Positions 1 to 5,431 of a stretch of 5,898 nt of DNA are shown here, piece after piece. The translations under genes were made by a program, and so were the position numbers. The notes under the pieces were generated by a model. The model was not told where the DNA came from. It did no database searches and saw only the letters and a program-made list of their open reading frames with translations. Source of the DNA: an uncultured Pseudanabaenaceae cyanobacterium (lineage in GTDB: Bacteria > Cyanobacteriota > Cyanobacteriia > PCC-9006 > JAAUQQ01); assembly GCA_938015405.1 (NCBI GenBank), contig CALLPZ010000541.1:1-5898 (forward strand), given 5' to 3'. The first letter of the stretch is position 1, and each line of letters opens with the position of its first letter.

Positions 1-201
1 CCGCTCCAGCAACTTCGTCCTGGTTTCATGGAGATCAGAAGGCATCGTAATTTCAAGCGTTCCATGGGCATAAGCAAGTCTGGCAGAGCGATGGTCACCC
101 AGCTCTGCTAGCAGCGCTTGGTAAGTCGCCCAGCTCACCCCTTCCAAAAGAATGCGCTGGCTCGACAGAATCGGGGGCTCTTGCTCAAGGATCGCGACCA
201 T
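1..201 (-). CDS. Uma2 family (DUF820) endonuclease-like protein, N-terminal part
   Basis: The reading frame starts at ATG (199-201, minus strand) and is open for 67 codons to the left edge, so only the N-terminus is present. It begins MVAILEQEPPILSSQ and continues with features typical of the Uma2/DUF820 family common in cyanobacteria: GVSWATYQALLAELG at residues 21-35, the RLAY-x-x-G-TLEI-x-x-PS core at about 41-55, and a conserved His-Glu (58-59). Members of this family have a PD-(D/E)XK nuclease fold; the catalytic residues would lie beyond the window, so activity cannot be judged. Cyanobacterial genomes carry many paralogues, and their cellular role is mostly unknown. It lies 56 bases downstream of the dynamin-like gene on the same strand; co-transcription is possible but not shown. 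No convincing Shine-Dalgarno sequence precedes the ATG. Family assignment is by recognised sequence pattern only. Confidence 0.75.
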   Translation of the reverse strand, partial: MVAILEQEPPILSSQRILLEGVSWATYQALLAELGDHRSARLAYAHGTLEITMPSDLHETRTKLLER

Positions 202-224
202 GGCAAATCGTCTCAAAGGCTCTT

Positions 225-263
225 GGCTAAAGCTATTCTAACGCTTTGGCTTACGGCTTAGCC
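225..263 (-). other. Inverted repeat at the end of the dynamin-like gene
   Basis: GGCTAA (225-230) and TTAGCC (258-263) form a perfect 6-bp inverted repeat that includes the TAA stop of the dynamin-like gene. Inside it, AAAGC (229-233) and GCTTT (243-247) form a second possible 5-bp stem, which shares two bases with the outer one. There is no T-run after the stem on the minus strand, so it is a poor intrinsic terminator. It could attenuate readthrough into the Uma2-like gene or protect the 3' end of the message, or be chance. Confidence 0.25.
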
Positions 264-2351
264 TGCAACAGGCAATTCCTTCACTGCTTTCAAGACATCA
301 ACCTCAAGCTGCTTCAAGCGCAACGTCTCCCGTTCCTTGTCCACCTCGCGGGCTTCCTTCTGGCGTACCAAATTATTCAGCTCAGCTCGGCGGGAGCTGA
401 TGTCTGTCTTGATGCGATCGCCCAAGGTCCGCTCATAGCTATCGAAGCAATCCTGCACCGCCGCCTGAACCTTCGGCCCTTGCTCCTCCGCAATGCGAGG
501 CAGCATCTTGGCAAATTCCTTCTTTGTAGAGCGCAGGAACATCTGGCGCACCACCTCAGCTTGGAGACCAACAATCCCTGTACCCGCGACCAACACCGTA
601 AAGATGTTCAGCAAAATGCCCGTGCCTCCGGTGAACAACACCAGCAGCACATAGCCCACTGCAGAAATCAGTACCGAGCTGAGTACGCTAGCAAAAACGC
701 CACGCCAGAAGCTATTAAAGGCATTGATCGTACGATTTAGGCCATCCGGCGTTTCGCCAAAGATATCGCCCAGCAGGTCCACCCAAATGCGGGCTTTGCC
801 CTCTTGGTAGGTCTTACCCGCAGCGTAGAAGCGATCGCCCAGAAGCTTCTGGTCCATCACCTCTAGAACATCCGCATAGGCAGCAGCTTGCTCATCCAGT
901 TGTTGGTTCAACTTACCGATGCTGCGGCGTAGGTCTTGCTTTGCCGTAAATTCCCAGGCGGCGAAGCGATCGCGAATATAGCGTTCAAAGGCCCGGCGAA
1001 AGTCTTGGTAAAACTTCTGGCGGTTGTCCTTCTGAAGAAACTGGATAAAGTCCAAGCTAGGCTGGGAAGCCACAAAGTCTGACTCGAAGGTTGCTTCCAG
1101 CTTGAGCACAAAGTCCTTGAAGGACTGCCCTGCCTTATCGGCTTCAGGCGTACCCGTTTCTCGCACGAGTTTGCCGCATTCTCGACGGATGGCTTCGAGC
1201 TGTTCAAACTCCACTTCCAGCTCAGCAATTTGCTGCTTGAGGCGACCCGTGTCACTGCCTAGGAGTGGGATGCGGCGGGCGATCGCCTCCTCCACTCGCC
1301 GCTGCACTTGACCCGCAACCACACCAGCGCGCTTCAATTCCACCTGGGCACGATCCTGAGTCAAATAACGACCTAGCTCTGCCAGGAATTCACCAATGCC
1401 AGTGCCATCCAATGTTGCATCAGCATCTTGTACTCGGCGACGCAAAGCCTGGAGCGCAGAGACTTCAAACACTCGGCGACTGTAGATATCTTCGCCATCC
1501 ACTTCGCAGTAGTCCGTCAAGTTCGTCTGGAACACCTGGCGCAAGCGATCTTCCGCAGCCTTCAGCTCCGCCTCATTCTCGCCATCCACCAGGCCATCCT
1601 TAATGCGGTCCCAGCCGTTGATCAAGAAAAACAGGCCCAGTCCCTGCTCTCGCAGATAGTTCTGTAAATAGCGGCGTTCATCTAAGGTGCAGGGCTGAGT
1701 CGCGCTCAGGACAAAGAGAATGGCATGGCAGGACTGAACGAACTCCAACACCTTCTGGTTGCGAGCTTCGGTGTCATTCAGGCCCGGCGTATCGATAATT
1801 TCAATCCCCTGCTTCAGCAGTTCTAGAGGATGCTCCACCACCGCATGGCTCACATTTGGAAAAGCCAGCTCAGACTCTTCCTCTAATCGCTTAGCTTCAT
1901 CGGGGGAAATGGTGTAGCGCTGCTTGAAGGTATCAAAGTCCAGGCTTTCGCTGGGCTTATCATCATTGAAGTGAACGGTGACTTGCTTCTCAGTCCCGTA
2001 TTTAAGAACTGTCAGCAATGCAGTACAAGGCGTGACGTCGGCAGGCAGCAGTGACTCCCCCAACAATGCATTGAGAAGGGTACTTTTGCCTCGCTTGAGG
2101 TCACCGAGTACCAACACGCGAAATACGCCCTGCTCTAATCTTGCTTGGGCCTGACAGAGCGTCTTGATTTCTTCGCTCAGCTCCAGGGAACCAGAAGCGG
2201 ATTCACCATCAACTTCAGCAGTCTGCAAGAGGCGAATGATTTGCCCAAGCTGTCCAGCCGCTGCTTGGCGTTGTTGCCCCGCCTGCTCCAAATTCCCGAG
2301 AAAGCCTTGCCCCATAGCTGCTGAATCAGAGGCCGCTGCTGCATTTTCCAT
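258..2351 (-). CDS. Bacterial dynamin-like GTPase (dynamin family protein)
   Basis: A 697-residue large GTPase. Numbered from the ATG at 2349-2351, the G domain shows the P-loop GDLKRGKS (83-90, with Lys89 and Ser90), a switch I region D-V-T-P-C-T (105-110), the G3 motif DTPG (187-190) and a G4-position motif NGWD (245-248), where the usual [N/T]KxD lysine is replaced by glycine. Then come long charged helices (about 335-500), a hydrophobic stretch at about 551-598 that resembles the membrane-binding paddle or transmembrane hairpin of bacterial dynamins, and a C-terminal coiled coil (about 645-690). This order and length match bacterial dynamin-like proteins, which bind and remodel membranes using GTP; substrate membrane and process here are unknown. 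A TTG start at 2369 would add six residues and overlap the upstream gene; the ATG, 7 bases after that gene's stop, is preferred because the spacing suits translational coupling, but the TTG has a GGA about 5 bases upstream and cannot be excluded. Confidence 0.92.
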   Translation of the reverse strand: MENAAAASDSAAMGQGFLGNLEQAGQQRQAAAGQLGQIIRLLQTAEVDGESASGSLELSEEIKTLCQAQARLEQGVFRVLVLGDLKRGKSTLLNALLGESLLPADVTPCTALLTVLKYGTEKQVTVHFNDDKPSESLDFDTFKQRYTISPDEAKRLEEESELAFPNVSHAVVEHPLELLKQGIEIIDTPGLNDTEARNQKVLEFVQSCHAILFVLSATQPCTLDERRYLQNYLREQGLGLFFLINGWDRIKDGLVDGENEAELKAAEDRLRQVFQTNLTDYCEVDGEDIYSRRVFEVSALQALRRRVQDADATLDGTGIGEFLAELGRYLTQDRAQVELKRAGVVAGQVQRRVEEAIARRIPLLGSDTGRLKQQIAELEVEFEQLEAIRRECGKLVRETGTPEADKAGQSFKDFVLKLEATFESDFVASQPSLDFIQFLQKDNRQKFYQDFRRAFERYIRDRFAAWEFTAKQDLRRSIGKLNQQLDEQAAAYADVLEVMDQKLLGDRFYAAGKTYQEGKARIWVDLLGDIFGETPDGLNRTINAFNSFWRGVFASVLSSVLISAVGYVLLVLFTGGTGILLNIFTVLVAGTGIVGLQAEVVRQMFLRSTKKEFAKMLPRIAEEQGPKVQAAVQDCFDSYERTLGDRIKTDISSRRAELNNLVRQKEAREVDKERETLRLKQLEVDVLKAVKELPVAG

Positions 2352-2358
2352 GGATGAA

Positions 2359-2709
2359 CTAGCTCTCAAATTTTCCGCTAAAGATTACGAAGTAGGCCAC
2401 TGCACCAACCAAGAAAACAAAGGCGATGCCAACGATGAAATGACCGATGGCGACGATTCCAAGGCCCAAAGCCGCAAACGCCATAAACTGCGCAGCAAGC
2501 TTTGCCTTACGGGAGAAGCGCTGCATGAAGCCAGGCTTCTCAACATGCTTCTGCGTGGGCGAGTAATCTGCCTCGGGCGCTGGCGTTTTAGGATCTTCCA
2601 GGCGCTGAATTTCTAACTCCAGCTCCCGCAGCCGAATATCCTGCTCCCGCGCTTTGAGTTCCTGCTCACGGCGCTTATAGTCCGCATCTTGGGTGTTGAA
2701 ATCAGTCAT
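2359..2709 (-). CDS. Small coiled-coil membrane protein encoded with the dynamin-like GTPase
   Basis: A 116-residue protein of no family I recognise. Residues 9-38 are strongly charged and heptad-like (YKRREQELKAREQDIRLREL is its core) and should form a coiled-coil helix. A proline-rich, acidic linker follows (40-60), then a basic patch (RFSRKAK, 64-70) and a hydrophobic region at about 72-110 that is long enough for two closely packed membrane spans, ending in the short tail SGKFES. This predicts a membrane hairpin with the coiled coil in the cytoplasm (positive-inside rule; inference). The ATG at 2707-2709 is chosen because GGA lies about 5 bases upstream and because a GTG at 2778, which would add 23 residues, coincides with the predicted -10 element. 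The stop is 7 bases before the dynamin ATG, so the two genes are almost certainly co-transcribed. It may be a membrane anchor or recruiter for the GTPase; this is a guess from context. Confidence 0.8.
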   Translation of the reverse strand: MTDFNTQDADYKRREQELKAREQDIRLRELELEIQRLEDPKTPAPEADYSPTQKHVEKPGFMQRFSRKAKLAAQFMAFAALGLGIVAIGHFIVGIAFVFLVGAVAYFVIFSGKFES

Positions 2710-2730
2710 AGATGTCCAACTAATTAATGG

Positions 2731-2746
2731 GGGTGGGCAAACACCC
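2731..2746 (-). promoter_or_regulatory. Short GC-rich hairpin in the leader of the leftward operon
   Basis: GGGTG (2731-2735) and CACCC (2742-2746) form a 5-bp perfect GC-rich stem with a 6-base loop. It falls inside the predicted 5' leader, about 20 bases upstream of the ATG at 2709, and ends short of the ribosome binding site. It could influence translation or message stability, though a stem this short can arise by chance. Confidence 0.2.
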
Positions 2747-2775
2747 AATACTGAGCGTTCCCATTCTAGAGAGAT

Positions 2776-2803
2776 CACTTAGCAAACCGCCCTTCCATGT
2801 CAA
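2776..2803 (-). promoter_or_regulatory. Candidate promoter of the small-membrane-protein/dynamin operon
   Basis: On the minus strand a perfect -35 hexamer TTGACA (2798-2803) is followed after 16 bases by TAAGTG (2776-2781). The -10 match is poor, but it is preceded by TGC, giving an extended -10 (TGn) arrangement. Transcription would begin near 2769 and leave a leader of about 60 bases before the ATG at 2709. No better sigma70-type pair is seen in this region. Confidence 0.4.
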
Positions 2804-2889
2804 CAGATTGCGATGAAATTCAAGTCTCACAGCAATCTCGAGGCAATGGCTGGGCTGAAGTTAGCAATACATATCCAATGCAATTCACG

Positions 2890-2922
2890 GGGAATGAACA
2901 GGCATCCGGAACTAGCATTCCC
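2890..2922. repeat. 7-bp perfect inverted repeat
   Basis: GGGAATG (2890-2896) and CATTCCC (2916-2922) are exact reverse complements separated by 19 bases. Centre-to-centre spacing is 26 bases, which is longer than usual for a dimeric operator but possible for two helical turns. It lies about 90 bases upstream of the leftward -35 and 275 bases upstream of the rightward start. A regulator site or a weak stem-loop are both possible. Confidence 0.3.
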
Positions 2923-2926
2923 ATTT

Positions 2927-2956
2927 GAGATATCTCGTTTTCAGCGATCGCGAGAT
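2927..2956. repeat. Palindrome GAGATATCTC with a third GAGAT half-site
   Basis: GAGATATCTC (2927-2936) is a perfect 10-base palindrome. The half-site returns as CGAGAT at 2951-2956, which forms an inverted pair with ATCTCG at 2932-2937 across 13 bases that include most of a HIP1 octamer. Three copies of one half-site within 30 bases between divergent genes are suggestive of a regulator binding site, but no factor can be named. Confidence 0.3.
2944..2951. repeat. HIP1 octamer GCGATCGC
   Basis: This is the only intergenic copy of the highly iterated palindrome characteristic of many cyanobacteria. Other copies are inside genes at 414-421, 831-838, 966-973, 1279-1286, 3560-3567, 4246-4253, 5691-5698 and 5867-5874. 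Nine copies in 5.9 kb is far above random expectation for an 8-mer and is the main reason for assigning the window to a cyanobacterium. Confidence 0.95.
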
Positions 2957-3076
2957 TAGCGCCCTCCAGGCAATACTCCCATCCTGCCAATCAACCTCCA
3001 AACGCCAAACAGTTGACTCACAGAGGCTGCGGGACCATCCCTTCCACGAATCCCGTATTTTCTCTCACGCCAACTG

Positions 3077-3147
3077 CATAACCCACTAAACCAGCCCCTA
3101 AACACAGCCAACGCCAACCACTCTCCACTCACTCCCACTCCCAAAAC
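3077..3147 (+). other. C-rich, nearly G-free segment upstream of the protease gene
   Basis: In these 71 bases I count 35 C and only 3 G on the plus strand. The right part contains three copies of CCACTC (3118-3123, 3125-3130, 3135-3140) within C/T-rich sequence. If transcribed rightward it would make an unstructured leader; on the other strand it has short G-runs (two GGG and several GG). It starts 121 and ends 51 bases before the ATG at 3198. Function unknown. Confidence 0.4.
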
Positions 3148-3197
3148 GAGTTCGAGGGATGGACGGCAAAGTTGTTTTTCTGGATTAGTCGATCACC

Positions 3198-5315
3198 ATG
3201 TCTAAGCTCGCCACCACTTCCCAAAACGAATCTGTCTTTGTTCACGTCAGCGCCCTGAATGGCCTTAACCCCCAACCCAGCAATCCCCTCATCCAGAAAA
3301 ACGACCTTCAAGGCTCTAGCGCAATCAGCCTCGATGCCATCGACCAAGTGATGGACGGATACAAGGCCGAAGCTGTAGCGCAGAGCGGCCTAAAAGAAGT
3401 CATTTCCACCGCTCCGCTCGCTCCAGCAGCTCCCCTGCTTGCCAACTCCCTAGTAACTCAGGTCAACCCTGTACTCACACCGATCCAAGATTTCATCATC
3501 ACGGGCGATAGCAACTATAGCCTGGGCACAGCCCAAGATCTGGATAGCCTAACCGGGCTGCGATCGCGTCAAGGCTACGTTGGCGGCTTGGACAGCGTTG
3601 ACTATTTTAAGTTCGACCTCAGCGCCATCCGCGATTTAACACTCTCTTTGACTGGCGTTGGCGGCAACGAACTCACCAGCAACCTCAGCCTGCGATTGAT
3701 TCAAGACAAAAACCACAACGGACAAATTGACAGCGGTGAAGTACTCGATAGCTCCACCCGAGGCGGCTTCTTGAACGAAAGCCTCAACAAAGTCTTGGCT
3801 GGTGGCACCTACTACGCAGAGGTCAAGAACCTAAGTGGTAGCGGCAACTATGAATTCCGTAGCTATGCGAAACGGCCCCAGGTCAATGTGGATATTAGCC
3901 GTGTCACGGCCCTCAACGGTGGCATCGACTTTGGCAGCCAAGCGGACTTCTACAGCAAAATCACCATTGACGGTCACACCCGCACCACCGGTAGCATCAG
4001 CAACGATAACGATATTTCACCCAACTGGTCCCACAGCAGAACGGTAGATGGCACCAGCCGTTATGTCAGCGTTGGCATTCAGATGTGGGATAGCGATGGT
4101 GGTCTCGCCGGGGCAGATGATCGCATTGACGTAGATGCCGGGGGTGGCCGAGATATCAATGTGACCTACGATCTGCTCACCAACCAAATCACAGGGGATC
4201 TGAGCGGGACTGGCGGAAACACAATGGTTTCCAGTGGCAACAGCGGCGATCGCGCTCGCACCTATTTCAAAGTCACCGAAGGCGATTGGTACGACCGTAA
4301 TCTCGGCGACAACAACTTCACCAACCTAGCTCGCAACGCTGGTACCACCACCAACCGCAGCGAGATGATCACCCTACTGCGGGAAACCAAGGACTATGGC
4401 AGCGTCACCAGCACTGAACTCAACGACCTGCGCACCATCGTTGCCGACCGCTACCAGCCCGAATATGTAGACAACCTGGCTGGCAAGATCGTCAATGGTG
4501 ACGTCGCCAATACCCGCTCTGGCATTGGCAACCTTTACGGTGGTGCTAGCGCAACTCGTATGGAAAGCCTCGTCGGCAAATGGTTCCTGGGCAATGACCG
4601 GCCTGATGCAGCAGCAGGTACAACTTATCGCTACACCAGCGGGTCACTTTTCCAAAACGGTTTGAGCACCGATGATATTGACCAAGGCGGCGTTGGCGAC
4701 TGCTACTTTATGGCCTCTCTGGGTGCGGCAGCCCAAGACAAGCCCAGCGTCATCAGCAATATGTTCACGAACAATGGCGACGGCACCTTCACCGTTCGCT
4801 TCTTTAAGCCCGACGGCAGCCGCGACTACGTCACCGTCGATCGCTACCTAGCGACCAATGCCAACGGCACTGCAAGATACGCTGGCTGGGGCGGTGGCAC
4901 CAACACCGAATCGGACAACGAGCTCTGGGCCGCATTAGCGGAGAAGGCCTACGCCCAGGTGAACGAGTCTGGCTGGATTGGCCAAGACAACACCAACAGC
5001 TATGCCGGCATTAGCGGTGGTTGGATGGACAATGTCATGGAACAAATCACCGGCTATGACACAACCTCGAAAAATGCCAACACAATGACCCGCACGGAGC
5101 TGGTCAACCTGGTGAACTCCAGCAAAATGCTCACCGTGGGCTTTGTGAATGGCACGATTCCAGGCGTGGTGAATCGCCATGCTTACACCATCACCTCCTA
5201 CGATTCCACCACCGGACTGTTCCACCTCGACAACCCCTGGGGCAATAGCGATGCTGACGTGACCTTTGCCCAGCTACAAGCCATGCAGGGTCGAGTTCAG
5301 TACACCAACGTTTAA
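3198..5315 (+). CDS. Calpain-like (C2 family) cysteine protease with PPC and C2-like domains
   Basis: A 705-residue protein. Residues 1-100 are a linker without a signal peptide. Residues about 103-224 match a bacterial pre-peptidase C-terminal (PPC) domain (SNYSLGTAQDL at 105-115, VDYFKFDL at 134-141, GTYYAEV at 203-209, GNYEF at 216-220); it contains DKNHNGQIDSGE (170-181), a canonical 12-residue EF-hand type calcium loop. Residues about 228-360 resemble a C2 domain: Asp244, Asp250, SPNW (274-277), Asp298, Asp300 and Asp307/308. Residues 365-475 look mainly helical and are unassigned. The calpain core (about 480-705) has Gln496 and Cys502 in QGGVGDCYFMASL, ELWAALAEKAYAQ (575-587), His661 in NRHAYTI and Asn679 in DNPWG, so the catalytic triad is complete. 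It likely cleaves proteins in a calcium-dependent way; substrates are unknown. An in-frame TAG at 3186-3188 rules out a longer N-terminus. No Shine-Dalgarno sequence is evident. By eye, codons strongly favour C-ending forms such as AAC, ACC and GGC. Confidence 0.93.
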   Translation: MSKLATTSQNESVFVHVSALNGLNPQPSNPLIQKNDLQGSSAISLDAIDQVMDGYKAEAVAQSGLKEVISTAPLAPAAPLLANSLVTQVNPVLTPIQDFIITGDSNYSLGTAQDLDSLTGLRSRQGYVGGLDSVDYFKFDLSAIRDLTLSLTGVGGNELTSNLSLRLIQDKNHNGQIDSGEVLDSSTRGGFLNESLNKVLAGGTYYAEVKNLSGSGNYEFRSYAKRPQVNVDISRVTALNGGIDFGSQADFYSKITIDGHTRTTGSISNDNDISPNWSHSRTVDGTSRYVSVGIQMWDSDGGLAGADDRIDVDAGGGRDINVTYDLLTNQITGDLSGTGGNTMVSSGNSGDRARTYFKVTEGDWYDRNLGDNNFTNLARNAGTTTNRSEMITLLRETKDYGSVTSTELNDLRTIVADRYQPEYVDNLAGKIVNGDVANTRSGIGNLYGGASATRMESLVGKWFLGNDRPDAAAGTTYRYTSGSLFQNGLSTDDIDQGGVGDCYFMASLGAAAQDKPSVISNMFTNNGDGTFTVRFFKPDGSRDYVTVDRYLATNANGTARYAGWGGGTNTESDNELWAALAEKAYAQVNESGWIGQDNTNSYAGISGGWMDNVMEQITGYDTTSKNANTMTRTELVNLVNSSKMLTVGFVNGTIPGVVNRHAYTITSYDSTTGLFHLDNPWGNSDADVTFAQLQAMQGRVQYTNV

Positions 5316-5324
5316 TCGACGGAA

Positions 5325-5360
5325 TGCTAGAGCGGCTCACCTTGAGACTCTGCTCTAGCA
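5325..5360 (+). terminator. Stem-loop downstream of the protease gene
   Basis: TGCTAGAGC (5325-5333) and GCTCTAGCA (5352-5360) form a perfect 9-bp stem 9 bases after the TAA stop. The 18-base loop can itself fold through CTCA (5336-5339) and TGAG (5343-5346). No T-run follows on either strand, so it is not a classical intrinsic terminator; since cyanobacteria generally lack Rho, U-tract-less hairpins are candidate termination or 3'-end-stabilising elements. Confidence 0.45.
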
Positions 5361-5389
5361 AAGCCTTCTGAACACCAGCAAACTGACCG

Positions 5390-5413
5390 GGGAGTCATGT
5401 CCTAGTGGCTCCC
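5390..5413 (+). repeat. Hairpin just upstream of the lipoprotein gene
   Basis: GGGAGTCA (5390-5397) can pair with TGGCTCCC (5406-5413) as an 8-bp stem with one G-U pair and an 8-base loop. It ends 18 bases before the ATG at 5432, where it could affect initiation, or form a second 3' structure for the protease message. No T-run follows. Confidence 0.3.
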
Positions 5414-5431
5414 AGCCTTCCCCAATTCACC

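Larger units (their letters stand above)
2710..3197. other. Divergent intergenic region, 488 bases, no gene supported
   Basis: This stretch separates the leftward operon from the rightward protease gene. It holds the candidate leftward promoter, inverted repeats at 2890-2922 and 2927-2956, one HIP1 octamer at 2944-2951, and a C-rich, G-poor block at 3077-3147. Short open frames cross it on the minus strand (for example 2956-3144), but they show no protein-like pattern. No convincing -35/-10 pair was found for the rightward gene: TTGACT at 3013-3018 has no suitably spaced -10. No tRNA, known small RNA or riboswitch was recognised. Confidence 0.7.

Noticed and set aside
246..740. 164-codon plus-strand open frame
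   Set aside because: It lies antisense within the dynamin-like gene, whose protein has clear GTPase motifs; the translated sequence has no recognisable domain and reads as a shadow frame.
2352..2369. TTG start adding six residues to the dynamin-like protein
   Set aside because: Not preferred because ATG at 2351 is the commoner start codon and avoids overlap, although the GGA upstream of the TTG keeps it possible.
2164..2616. 150-codon plus-strand open frame across the junction of the two leftward genes
   Set aside because: It is antisense to both genes of the operon and its product is rich in Cys, Arg and Ser without pattern, typical of a shadow frame.
2710..2778. GTG start adding 23 residues to the small membrane protein
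   Set aside because: It coincides with the predicted -10 element, and the ATG at 2709 has a better ribosome site and begins the charged coiled-coil region.
3013..3018. TTGACT as a -35 element for the protease gene
   Set aside because: No acceptable -10 hexamer at 16-18 bases; the nearest AT-rich hexamer TATTTT (3056-3061) is 37 bases away.
2956..3144. 62-codon minus-strand open frame in the intergenic region
   Set aside because: Trp/Gly/Arg-rich product caused by the C-rich plus strand, with no family resemblance; it may still be worth comparing with relatives, but there is no positive support.
4935..5225. 96-codon minus-strand open frame
   Set aside because: Antisense to the catalytic core of the calpain-like gene, where the forward protein carries the conserved His and the region leading to Asn.
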